From Bacillota bacterium (lineage in GTDB: Bacteria; Bacillota; DTU065): 6,238 bases of DNA. Both the position numbers and the translations under genes were made by a program. Under the pieces are notes generated by a model. The model had not been told where the DNA came from and ran no database searches. It worked only from the letters and a program-made list of their open reading frames with translations. The stretch lies in NCBI GenBank assembly GCA_012842235.1, contig DUTE01000080.1, positions 1-6,238 of the forward strand, given 5' to 3'. Below, piece after piece: positions 1-6,060 of this stretch. The first letter of the stretch is position 1. Each line of letters begins with the position of its first letter.

Positions 1-485
1 ATGATATTAAAGAAGAATTTGATTATGTGTTAATTGACTGTCCTGCAGGTATTGAACAAGGTTTTCTCAATGCAATAACTAGTGCAGACGAAGCAATTAT
101 TGTTGTGACACCAGAGATTTCTTCTGTTAGAGATGCAGATAGAGTAGTGGGTTTATTGGACAAAAAAGGTAATATTCCTACTGAGAAGATGCATATGGTC
201 GTCAATCGCATTCGTATGGATATGGTAAGGAAAAAAGAGATGCTAGATGTTTCTGATATTCAAGATCTTCTACGCATTGGTGTCCTTGGTGTCATTCCTG
301 ACGATGAGTCTGTCATTGTTTCCACAAATAAGGGAGAACCAATTGTTCTAAATAATAAAAATAGCGTTGCCCAAGCCTATCGCGATGCTGCAGCAAGATT
401 GCTAGGAGAAGACATTCCTTTTGATGATGAGCATCAAAATGGTTTTTTCGGTGCGATAATGCGGTTCTTTGGGCTTGCTCAGTAA
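1..485 (+). CDS. minD: Septum site-determining ATPase MinD, C-terminal part (5' end outside window)
   Basis: MinD is a deviant-Walker-A ATPase that dimerises on the inner face of the membrane, recruits the FtsZ inhibitor MinC and so keeps division away from the poles. The reading frame is already open at base 3 and has no start here; about 160 residues are present of a family length near 265, so the P-loop half lies upstream. Visible marks are the Walker B/signature segment VLIDCPAGIEQG (bases 24-59), the downstream TPEISSVRDADR block, the GVIPDDESV segment and the LLGEDIPF segment. The tail, GFFGAIMRFFGLAQ (bases about 441-482), alternates hydrophobic and polar residues and fits the membrane-targeting amphipathic helix. 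The GTG at base 27 lies inside a conserved strand and is not the start. The minE ribosome binding site overlaps its stop codon, so the two are co-translated. Identification is very secure. Confidence 0.97.
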   Translation, partial: DIKEEFDYVLIDCPAGIEQGFLNAITSADEAIIVVTPEISSVRDADRVVGLLDKKGNIPTEKMHMVVNRIRMDMVRKKEMLDVSDIQDLLRIGVLGVIPDDESVIVSTNKGEPIVLNNKNSVAQAYRDAAARLLGEDIPFDDEHQNGFFGAIMRFFGLAQ

Positions 486-498
486 GGGGCTGGTGGGT

Positions 499-753
499 AT
501 GTTTGATTTTAGAAAATTTTTTGGTTTGGATTCAGGGAGTAAGGATGCTGCTAAAGAAAGGTTACGCCTTGTCCTAATCCAAGATCGGGCTAGCGTCTCT
601 CAAGAAACACTCGAGGCAATGAAAAGAGACCTAATTGAGGTTATCTCTAATTATGTAGAATTTGATTCGAGTGAGCTAGAGGTGAAGATGGAGACCCAAA
701 AAGAAAAGATAGCTCTTATAGCAAGCATACCTATTGCGGACACTAAAAAATAG
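499..753 (+). CDS. minE: Cell division topological specificity factor MinE
   Basis: MinE binds membrane-bound MinD, stimulates its ATPase and displaces it, which restricts MinCD inhibition to the poles. The 84-residue product is close to the usual 85-90. It shows the short N-terminal membrane-binding segment (MFDFRKFFG), the anti-MinCD contact helix region (KERLRLVLIQDRA, residues about 20-32) and the C-terminal topological-specificity domain starting near MKRDLIEVISNYV (about residue 42). I start at ATG 499 because AAGGGG at 484-489 lies 9 bases upstream and because the product then begins like other MinE proteins. An upstream in-frame TTG at 469 lies inside minD and would add ten residues with no family support. 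The gap to minD is 13 bases. Having MinE, rather than a DivIVA-only system, implies a MinCDE oscillator; minC is expected upstream of the window. Confidence 0.96.
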   Translation: MFDFRKFFGLDSGSKDAAKERLRLVLIQDRASVSQETLEAMKRDLIEVISNYVEFDSSELEVKMETQKEKIALIASIPIADTKK

Positions 754-802
754 TGTTAGGGGGGCTGAAAGAGGCCCTCTTTATTGTAAGGGGGGTTTGA
801 AC
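754..802 (+). promoter_or_regulatory. minE-rodA spacer with two competing hairpins over the rodA ribosome binding site
   Basis: The rodA Shine-Dalgarno sequence is AAGGGGGG at 788-795, 7 bases before the ATG. The upstream segment CCCTCTT (775-781) can pair with AAGGGGG (788-794): seven pairs including one G-U, with a 6-base loop (782-787), which would bury the ribosome binding site. The same segment can instead pair with AGGGGGGC (758-765): eight pairs to 774-781 with two G-U wobbles and an 8-base loop (766-773), leaving the site free. The two folds exclude each other because both use 775-781. Pairing is read directly from the sequence; a regulatory role is inference. The T stretch after the first hairpin (TTTATT) is too short and broken to make a convincing intrinsic terminator. 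Confidence 0.4.
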
Positions 803-1927
803 ATGTTAAGTGATCGCTATATACATAACATGAATTGGCGAGTTGTAATCACAACCATAATATTGATTGTTTTAGGACTAGTTTTTATCTATAGTTCTAC
901 ACATGCTTCTCAATCACTTAGATATGGTTCAGATCCCAAGAGCTATTTGAGAAAACAGCTAGTCTTTGTAATTATTGGTACTGTAGTAGGTGTTACTATA
1001 TCATTAATGGATTACCGAGATTTTGGTCGTTTTGCGTGGATTATCTATGCTCTTTCTCTTTTGTCTCTTTTAGCTGTACCTCTTTTTGGCAAAGAGGTTA
1101 ACGATGCAAAACGTTGGATTTTTATCGGTAATTATTCTATTCAGCCTTCAGAGTTTGCTAAACTAGCAGTTATCATTGTTTTAGCACGTTTTTTTTCAGA
1201 TAAAGAACCACCGTTTTCTTTCTTAGAAATTCTCCAATCTTTGATTATAATTGGCATTCCTGCTTTTTTAACCGCCAAACAGCCAGATTTAGGTACAGCA
1301 ATGGTCTTTATTGTTTTGGCTTTTGGGATGCTTTATTTAGCTGGTCTTGATCTCAAATACTTAGGTGGTGCAGCTTTAGCTGGAGCTATTTCTGCTCCCT
1401 TGCTTTATTTTTTTGTTCTTAAAGATTACCAAAAAAACCGGATACGGGTCTTTATCGATCCAAATTTCGACCCATATGGTGCAGGATATAATGTGAGACA
1501 ATCAAAAATTGCCGTAGGCTCAGGGAGACTGTGGGGCAAAGGCCTCTTTAACAGTACCCAAAGCCAACTAAATTGGTTACCGGAACATCACACAGACTAT
1601 ATATTTGCTGTAATTGGCGAGGAAATTGGTTTTATAGGTTCTACATTAGTTTTAGGGTTATATTTTTATTTGCTTTGGCAAGGGATAAGGGTAACACTAG
1701 AATCGAAAGATCGCTTTGGAGCACTTCTTGCAGGTGGAATAACAATCTACTTTTTTTCACATGTCCTTATTAATATTGGAGGGGCTGTTGGACTAATGCC
1801 TTCAACAGGTCTTCCTCTACCATTTATCAGTTATGGTATTAATAACCTGTTGGTGAGCATGATAGCAATAGGCCTTTTATTATCAATCAGTATGCGACAA
1901 AAAAAGCTAAACTTTTATGGAGCTTAA
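803..1927 (+). CDS. rodA: SEDS-family peptidoglycan glycosyltransferase RodA
   Basis: This integral membrane protein of the FtsW/RodA/SpoVE (SEDS) family polymerises lipid II into glycan strands; RodA works with a class B PBP and MreBCD in side-wall growth. The 374-residue product has about ten hydrophobic segments, the first at about residues 13-31. Family landmarks in order are DAKRWI followed by QPSEFAKLAVI, KQPDLGTAM, the large extracellular loop with DPYGAGYNVRQSKIAVGSG and WLPEHHTDYIFAVIGEE, and GLMPSTGLPLPFISYG. The Asp in HTDYIF (residue 265) matches the catalytic Asp known in RodA/FtsW. I start at ATG 803 because of the AAGGGGGG site 7 bases upstream; the frame is open back to 734 but those codons overlap minE and resemble no RodA. 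RodA is preferred over FtsW from context beside minDE and from length; SpoVE/FtsW-like roles cannot be fully excluded. The usual SYGGSS-type motif reads SYGINN here (from residue 343). Confidence 0.93.
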   Translation: MLSDRYIHNMNWRVVITTIILIVLGLVFIYSSTHASQSLRYGSDPKSYLRKQLVFVIIGTVVGVTISLMDYRDFGRFAWIIYALSLLSLLAVPLFGKEVNDAKRWIFIGNYSIQPSEFAKLAVIIVLARFFSDKEPPFSFLEILQSLIIIGIPAFLTAKQPDLGTAMVFIVLAFGMLYLAGLDLKYLGGAALAGAISAPLLYFFVLKDYQKNRIRVFIDPNFDPYGAGYNVRQSKIAVGSGRLWGKGLFNSTQSQLNWLPEHHTDYIFAVIGEEIGFIGSTLVLGLYFYLLWQGIRVTLESKDRFGALLAGGITIYFFSHVLINIGGAVGLMPSTGLPLPFISYGINNLLVSMIAIGLLLSISMRQKKLNFYGA

Positions 1928-2000
1928 TACTGCGAATATAATTAATGCAGGTTTATTCTAAAACATCTTTATTTTATAGTTGATACTAACACCAAAGTTA

Positions 2001-2027
2001 AGGTCAATCACATACGATATTTGACCT
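2001..2027. repeat. Interrupted palindrome, possible operator or stem-loop
   Basis: AGGTCAA (2001-2007) and TTGACCT (2021-2027) are exact reverse complements separated by 13 bases. The arm centres are 20 bases apart, about two helical turns, which is typical of a dimeric repressor site. It lies in the 127-base gap after rodA, 12 bases before the ribosome binding site of the radical SAM gene. No run of T follows, so it is not an intrinsic terminator. The right arm contains TTGACC, similar to a -35 box, but any matching -10 would fall on the start codon. No known regulator is recognised from the half-site. Confidence 0.35.
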
Positions 2028-2039
2028 AAGTTTACAAAA

Positions 2040-2057
2040 AAGGAGCTAATGTAATTG
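2040..2057 (+). promoter_or_regulatory. Ribosome binding site with an ATG-TAA start-stop ahead of a TTG start
   Basis: AAGGAG (2040-2045) is followed by ATG (2049-2051), immediately by TAA (2052-2054), and then by the TTG (2055-2057) that opens the radical SAM gene, all in the same frame. The spacing is 3 bases from the site to the ATG, too short for good initiation, and 9 bases to the TTG, which is ideal. TTG is therefore taken as the real start. The in-frame TAA rules out the ATG as the start of the long gene. Confidence 0.6.
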
Positions 2058-3869
2058 CTGACCTATCAGGATCTATTGGAAAAGCACCTAGATAGAATAG
2101 AAAAACCAGGTAGATATGTAGGAACAGAACTTAACTCAGTACACAGGCAAGAAAAACCGAAAGTTCATGTAGCATTAGCCTTTCCTGATATCTATGAGGT
2201 AGGAATGAGTCATTTAGGCCTTAAAATCCTCTATCATATAGCAAACGAAAATCCAAATTATTGGGCAGAGAGGGTCTTTGCTCCCTGGCCTGATATGGAA
2301 AATCTTTTAGTGGAAAAAGGGCTTGATCTCATGACCCTAGAGAGCTCAACACCTCTTAAAGATCTTGATTTAGTAGGTTTTACACTTCAATATGAACTAA
2401 GTTATACTAACATCTTGCGTATGCTTCGTTTAGCATCTATTCCTCGCTTTGCAAAAGATAGAAAAAATGGGCCTTTAGTTATAGCAGGAGGTCCTTGTGC
2501 TTTTAACCCAGAGCCGATAGCTCCGTTTTTCGACGCTATAGTTATTGGCGATGGTGAAGAGGTTTTCTTGGAAATTTTAAAGATTTTGGAAAATGAGACC
2601 TCTAGAGAGAAAAGGCTTAAAAAGATAGCTTTATTAGATGGTGTTTATCTACCTTCCGAGTATAGTTTTACTTATAATAACGATGGAACAATTAAGAGTA
2701 TTAATCCACAGAAAAAAATAAAAAAGGCAATCGTTGCTGATTTAGATAAAGCTTATTATCCTACATCACCTATAGTTCCGTATCTACAAACAGTTCATGA
2801 TAGGGTCAATGTAGAAGTTTTTCGTGGTTGTTTGAGAGGGTGCCGTTTTTGCCAGGCAGGTATGATCTACAGACCAACTAGAGAGCGATCGAAAGAAGAA
2901 ATAACAAGGTTGATTTTAGAATCGTTAAATAGAACTGGTTATGAAGAGGTTTCCTTAACTTCATTATCCACTGCTGACTATAGCGGATTGTCCTGTTTAA
3001 TCCCAGATCTTATGCAGGTTCTAGAACCAGAGAAGATCTCTTTGTCTTTGCCGTCACTTCGCATAGATAGTTTTTCTGTGGATTTGGCTAAAGAGATTGA
3101 AAAAGTGAAAAAAACCGGACTAACCTTTGCTCCTGAGGCTGGGACTCAAAGGATGCGTGATGTAATAAATAAAAATGTTACTGAGGAGGATCTACTAAAG
3201 ACAGCAGAAGCAGCCTTTCAAAACGGTTGGCATCACATAAAACTCTATTTTATGATCGGTCTTCCCGGAGAGACAGATGAGGATGTTTTGGGTATTGTTG
3301 AGCTAGCCAAAAAAGTGCTTGAGATTGGGAGACGCTTTACAAGAAGAGCTACAGTTACAGTCTCTACATCATCTTTTGTTCCCAAAAGCCATACGCCGTT
3401 TCAATGGTGTGCTCAAGATCATAGAGACGAACTAAAGAGAAAGCAGTTTTTGATAAAAGATTCACTCAAAGGCAGAGGCCTCAAATATAGTTGGCACGAC
3501 CCTGAGATATCCTACTTAGAGGGTGTAATATCAAGAGGTGATCGACGTCTTGCAGAGGTTATTGCCTATGCAGAAGAACATGGTGCCCGCTTTGATACTT
3601 GGCAAGAGTATTTCAAACCTTTGGTTTGGTCTGAAGCTTTCAAAGCTTGTGGTATCGATCCTGATTTCTATGCATTGAGAAAGAGAGATAAAGACGAAAT
3701 ACTACCTTGGGATTACCTAGATTCTGGTGTTAACAAAAGTTTCTTATGGCAAGAATATGAGGCTGCTTTAGAAGGTAAGACTACTGCCGATTGCCGAGAT
3801 GTAGGGTGTATTGGTTGTGGAGTTTGTCCTAGTTTGGATGTAGCGGTAAATCTAAGGGGTGATAAGTAA
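2055..3869 (+). CDS. Radical SAM protein, TIGR03960-type, partner of the downstream DUF2344 protein
   Basis: A 604-residue protein of an uncharacterised radical SAM family (TIGR03960 by pattern). It opens with EKPGRYVGTELNSV, as family members do. An alpha/beta region with PDIYEVGMSHLG, VGFTLQYELSYTNIL and IAGGPCAFNPEPIAPFFDAIVIGDGEE (roughly residues 30-180) resembles the B12-binding-like domain that precedes the catalytic core in many radical SAM enzymes; I see no DxHxxG cobalamin motif, so cobalamin binding is doubtful. The [4Fe-4S] motif is CLRGCRFC (Cys 259, 263, 266), which would cleave S-adenosylmethionine to a 5'-deoxyadenosyl radical. A SAM-binding-type segment KLYFMIGLPGETDEDV follows. 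The C-terminus carries four clustered cysteines (580, 585, 588, 591), likely a second metal or Fe-S site (inference). Start TTG 2055 follows from AAGGAG 9 bases upstream and an in-frame stop just before it. Substrate unknown. The next gene begins one base after its stop. Confidence 0.9.
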   Translation: MLTYQDLLEKHLDRIEKPGRYVGTELNSVHRQEKPKVHVALAFPDIYEVGMSHLGLKILYHIANENPNYWAERVFAPWPDMENLLVEKGLDLMTLESSTPLKDLDLVGFTLQYELSYTNILRMLRLASIPRFAKDRKNGPLVIAGGPCAFNPEPIAPFFDAIVIGDGEEVFLEILKILENETSREKRLKKIALLDGVYLPSEYSFTYNNDGTIKSINPQKKIKKAIVADLDKAYYPTSPIVPYLQTVHDRVNVEVFRGCLRGCRFCQAGMIYRPTRERSKEEITRLILESLNRTGYEEVSLTSLSTADYSGLSCLIPDLMQVLEPEKISLSLPSLRIDSFSVDLAKEIEKVKKTGLTFAPEAGTQRMRDVINKNVTEEDLLKTAEAAFQNGWHHIKLYFMIGLPGETDEDVLGIVELAKKVLEIGRRFTRRATVTVSTSSFVPKSHTPFQWCAQDHRDELKRKQFLIKDSLKGRGLKYSWHDPEISYLEGVISRGDRRLAEVIAYAEEHGARFDTWQEYFKPLVWSEAFKACGIDPDFYALRKRDKDEILPWDYLDSGVNKSFLWQEYEAALEGKTTADCRDVGCIGCGVCPSLDVAVNLRGDK

Positions 3870-3870
3870 A

Positions 3871-4509
3871 ATGATCACCTGCTTAAAATTTGGTAAAGAG
3901 CGTAGTGTAGCTTATATATCTCACCTTGATGTGATAAGAGCCTTCGAACGAGCTTTTAGAAGGGCTAAACTACCTTTGGCATTTAGCCAAGGGTTTTCCC
4001 CACGTCCTAAGATGGTATTTGGGCAACCATTACCTCTTGGTCTAACAAGTTCCGGAGAATATGTAGATATTACTCTTGAAAAAGAGATGTCTGAAAAAGA
4101 GGTTTTGGCAAGGTTAGAAGAGACAATGCCGCCAGGTTTTGTTCTCTATGAAGCAAAAAACCTTGATGATAGTGTAAAACCAATTATGTCTGTGATTACT
4201 CATGCTAGTTATCTGTTTTTGGGTGATAGTACAAAAGAAATATTAAAAGCATTGGAATACGAAAACATACCATATGTTAGAGAAAGAAAAGGGAAAAAGC
4301 AAGTGCAAGATTTAAGACCTCTTATAGAAACGATAAATATCTGCGAAGGTGGGGTGAAGGTTGTCGCCAAAGCAGGCAGCCGAGCAAATTTAAGGCCAGA
4401 TGCTCTTATTTGCGCCTTAGGTCTAGATAAGGGTGAGATCAGAGTTCATCGAGAAAATCTATTTCTACAAAAAGATGGTAAATTAATTTCTCCTCTGATG
4501 CGTTCTTAA
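3871..4509 (+). CDS. DUF2344 / TIGR03936-type radical SAM-linked protein
   Basis: A 212-residue soluble protein of the DUF2344 family, encoded next to, or in some bacteria fused to, the TIGR03960-type radical SAM protein. The N-terminal hallmark is present: YISHLDVIRAFERAFRRAKLPLAFSQGFSPRPK (residues about 16-48, given here as the two blocks HLDVIRAFERAFRRA and LPLAFSQGFSPRPK), then GQPLPLGLTSSGEYVDI. Near the end RPLI, KAGSRANLRPD and VHRENLFL match the family. No catalytic motif is known; the many conserved Arg/Lys and Ser-Gln-Gly-Phe residues would suit nucleic-acid or ribonucleoprotein contact, but that is inference. ATG 3871 is chosen because AAGGGGTGA (3854-3862) lies 8 bases upstream; the in-frame GTG at 3859 sits inside that site. 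The ribosome binding site is within the end of the radical SAM gene, so translation should be coupled and the products made in step. Confidence 0.9.
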   Translation: MITCLKFGKERSVAYISHLDVIRAFERAFRRAKLPLAFSQGFSPRPKMVFGQPLPLGLTSSGEYVDITLEKEMSEKEVLARLEETMPPGFVLYEAKNLDDSVKPIMSVITHASYLFLGDSTKEILKALEYENIPYVRERKGKKQVQDLRPLIETINICEGGVKVVAKAGSRANLRPDALICALGLDKGEIRVHRENLFLQKDGKLISPLMRS

Positions 4510-4527
4510 ACAAGGAGCTGAAGCGCA

Positions 4528-5976
4528 TTGGGCAATAAAATCTTAATTAATATCGGTTGGAAAGAAAAAAGGGTAGCCGTTTTAGAACAGGGAAAACTTG
4601 TTGAGTTTCGCATAGAGCGCCTTCAAGAAAAAGACGCGGCTTTTGGTAATATTTACAAAGGTAAGATTAGTAATGTACTTCCTGGTATGGATGCAGCTTT
4701 TGTTAATATTGGTATGGAAAAAAATGCTTTCATCCATGCTTGTGATATTAGTTACAGTCATAACCAAGAACCTCAAAAAATTCAAAAACTAGTTCATCCT
4801 GGTCAGGAAATTTTGGTGCAGATAAAAAAAGAAGGGGTTGGGCACAAAGGCGCAAGAGTAACATCTAACCTTACTATACCAGGCCGTTATTTGGTGCTTA
4901 TGCCCCAGAATGAGGATGTAGGAGTATCTAGACGTATAGAAGATGAAACCGAACGAGATAGGCTAAGAACTATAGCTGAAGAGATTAGACTAGATAATAT
5001 AGGTCTTATTGTTAGAACTGCAGCTGAAGGTGTAGAGAAAGCAGAACTTGAACAAGACTTAGAAAACCTTCTTGAAGAATGGCAAGAGATATCAAAAAAG
5101 GCTAAAGAGCTAAAACCACCAGCTCTCTTATATTCCGATAGAGATCTCTCCTACAGGTTAGTACGGACTCTTCTAGTAGACGATCTCGAAGAGATCGTCG
5201 TGGATTCTATAGAAGAGGCGCAAAAACTAAGAGAAGCTCTAAACAGCTATAAGACACTTGAGTCAGAAAAAGTTCGACTATATAAAGGTAAAGAACCCTT
5301 GTTTTTGGCCTATGGAGTCGATAACGAAATTGAGAAGTCTTTAAGAAGGAAAATCTGGTTAGATTGTGGTGGCTTTTTGATCTTTGATCAAACCGAAGCA
5401 TTGATGTCAATCGATGTTAATACAGGTAAATACACAGGCCACGATTCTTTACAAAATACTATCTTAAGAACAAATCTTGAGGCTGCAGAAGAGATAGCAA
5501 GACAACTTAGGTTGAGAAACATAGGCGGCATAATTATTGTAGATTTTATCGATATGGAAAACTCAGCGGATAAAGAGATGGTTCGACAGAGGCTTGAAGA
5601 GTGTCTTAAAAAAGATCGAGTTCGTACTAATGTTCTTGGTTTTACATCTCTTGGTCTTTTAGAACTTACTCGTCAAAAGTCTTCACATGATTTGAGTTCA
5701 ACAGTCCAAAAAAAATGTCCCATGTGTGGGGGAGTAGGTAGGATTTGGCACGAAGAAACCGTGGCATTAAAACTTGCAGGTGAACTAAAGACCGTAGCTA
5801 AAAGTAATCCTGCTGTTAGTTATCTTCTAAAGGCTCATCCATTGGTTGTTGAAAAACTTAAGGAGATGGCAGGAGATGAGCTCGAGGAGCTACAAATGGA
5901 TTTAAAGGTTGATCTTACTGTAGAGATGCACAACGAATATAAACTTTGGGAATATATTATTACACCGATTAGGTAG
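4528..5976 (+). CDS. rng: Ribonuclease E/G family endoribonuclease
   Basis: A 482-residue, single-strand-specific endoribonuclease of the RNase E/G family that acts in mRNA decay and rRNA or tRNA processing. Its length fits RNase G (about 490) and it lacks the long degradosome scaffold tail of RNase E. The order is: N-terminal strands (ILINIGWKEKRVAVLEQGKL), an S1 RNA-binding domain (residues about 37-122, GNIYKGKISNVLPGMDAAFV), the 5'-monophosphate sensor IVRTAAEG (Arg163-Thr164, matching Arg169-Thr170 of E. coli RNase E), and the DNase I-like catalytic core. Both metal-binding Asp are present: Asp296 in SIDVNTGK and Asp339 in IIIVDFIDM. The Zn-link CPMC (Cys397, Cys400) allows dimer pairing. 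TTG 4528 is chosen because AAGGAG (4512-4517) lies 10 bases upstream and the product starts like its relatives. It follows the DUF2344 gene by 18 bases, in one operon. All key residues are intact. Confidence 0.95.
   Translation: MGNKILINIGWKEKRVAVLEQGKLVEFRIERLQEKDAAFGNIYKGKISNVLPGMDAAFVNIGMEKNAFIHACDISYSHNQEPQKIQKLVHPGQEILVQIKKEGVGHKGARVTSNLTIPGRYLVLMPQNEDVGVSRRIEDETERDRLRTIAEEIRLDNIGLIVRTAAEGVEKAELEQDLENLLEEWQEISKKAKELKPPALLYSDRDLSYRLVRTLLVDDLEEIVVDSIEEAQKLREALNSYKTLESEKVRLYKGKEPLFLAYGVDNEIEKSLRRKIWLDCGGFLIFDQTEALMSIDVNTGKYTGHDSLQNTILRTNLEAAEEIARQLRLRNIGGIIIVDFIDMENSADKEMVRQRLEECLKKDRVRTNVLGFTSLGLLELTRQKSSHDLSSTVQKKCPMCGGVGRIWHEETVALKLAGELKTVAKSNPAVSYLLKAHPLVVEKLKEMAGDELEELQMDLKVDLTVEMHNEYKLWEYIITPIR
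5179..5199 (+). repeat. Perfect hairpin inside the rng coding sequence
   Basis: GACGATCTC (5179-5187) and GAGATCGTC (5191-5199) are exact reverse complements with a 3-base GAA loop, a nine-pair stem. It encodes DDLEEIV of RNase E/G, just after the 5' sensor region. The codons used (CTC, ATC, GTC, GTG) are richer in C and G than is usual in this AT-rich gene, which hints that the RNA fold, not just the protein, may be kept. Function unknown. Confidence 0.45.
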
Positions 5977-5978
5977 TG

Positions 5979-5999
5979 CTCTAAAGGAAAGCTTTAGAG
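5979..5999 (+). repeat. Hairpin just after rng
   Basis: CTCTAAAG (5979-5986) pairs perfectly with CTTTAGAG (5992-5999) around a 5-base loop GAAAG, starting two bases after the rng stop codon. The following bases are purine-rich (ATGTGGAG), with no T run, so it is not a classical intrinsic terminator. It could protect the rng mRNA 3' end or act in the leader of the next gene. The stem includes part of an AAAGGA motif (5983-5988) that would otherwise be a ribosome binding site for the mini-ORF at 6000. Confidence 0.5.
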
Positions 6000-6060
6000 A
6001 TGTGGAGATTAGAGAAAGAAAAAATGTTTTAGCACAAGCTTTGGGAGATTGTAGGGGGAT
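5989..6060 (+). repeat. Imperfect direct repeat in the leader of the last gene
   Basis: The segment at 5989-6009 (AAGCTTTAGAGATGTGGAGAT read with gaps as AAGCTTT, GAGAT, GTGG, GAT) recurs at 6036-6060 (AAGCTTT, GGGAGAT, TGTAGG, GGGAT). The starts are 47 bases apart. The second copy includes the ribosome binding site of the gene at 6066. The match needs small gaps, and part of it is simple purine-rich sequence, so a local duplication is plausible but not proven. Confidence 0.3.
6000..6032 (+). CDS. Possible 10-codon leader ORF
   Basis: ATG at 6000 opens a ten-residue frame (MWRLEKEKMF) ending at TAG 6030-6032, between rng and the membrane-protein gene. An AAAGGA motif at 5983-5988 lies 11 bases upstream but is partly inside the hairpin at 5979-5999, so access would depend on that fold. 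Such a short frame can arise by chance; there is no amino-acid run of the kind seen in attenuation leaders. Offered only as a candidate. Confidence 0.15.
   Translation: MWRLEKEKMF

Noticed and set aside
23..211. Minus-strand frame opposite minD
   Set aside because: Shadow of the conserved MinD coding sequence, with no independent support.
758..787. Intrinsic terminator after minE
   Set aside because: The stem is GC-rich but has two G-U pairs, and the tail TTTATTG is short and interrupted; rodA follows at once with its own ribosome binding site.
1573..1773. A second + strand frame within rodA
   Set aside because: Out of frame with RodA and compositionally like a shifted membrane gene; RodA motifs run through the region in the other frame.
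1914..1942. TATAAT at 1937-1942 as a -10 box for the radical SAM gene
   Set aside because: The hexamer is perfect, but bases 1914-1919 (TTTATG) are a poor -35 at 17-base spacing, and such hexamers are common in AT-rich sequence. Not strong enough for a promoter call.
2021..2052. TTGACC at 2021-2026 as a -35 box
   Set aside because: A -10 at the right distance would sit at about 2044-2049, putting the transcript start at the start codon and removing the clear ribosome binding site.
3634..3648. Palindrome AAGCTTT-C-AAAGCTT inside the radical SAM gene
   Set aside because: It encodes an ordinary stretch (EAFKAC), has a one-base centre that cannot form an RNA loop without opening the stem, and looks like chance in AT-rich coding sequence.
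4582..5410. Minus-strand open frames within rng
   Set aside because: Antisense shadows: no ribosome binding site, no recognisable protein character, and the + strand frame has all RNase E/G motifs.
5880..5892. Short inverted repeat AGCTC-GAG-GAGCT near the end of rng
   Set aside because: Only five pairs and explained by a Glu-Leu-Glu-Glu-Leu coding run.
5979..6010. Intrinsic terminator after rng
   Set aside because: A good stem, but the bases after it are ATGTGGAG on the + strand, and no T run follows on the other strand either.
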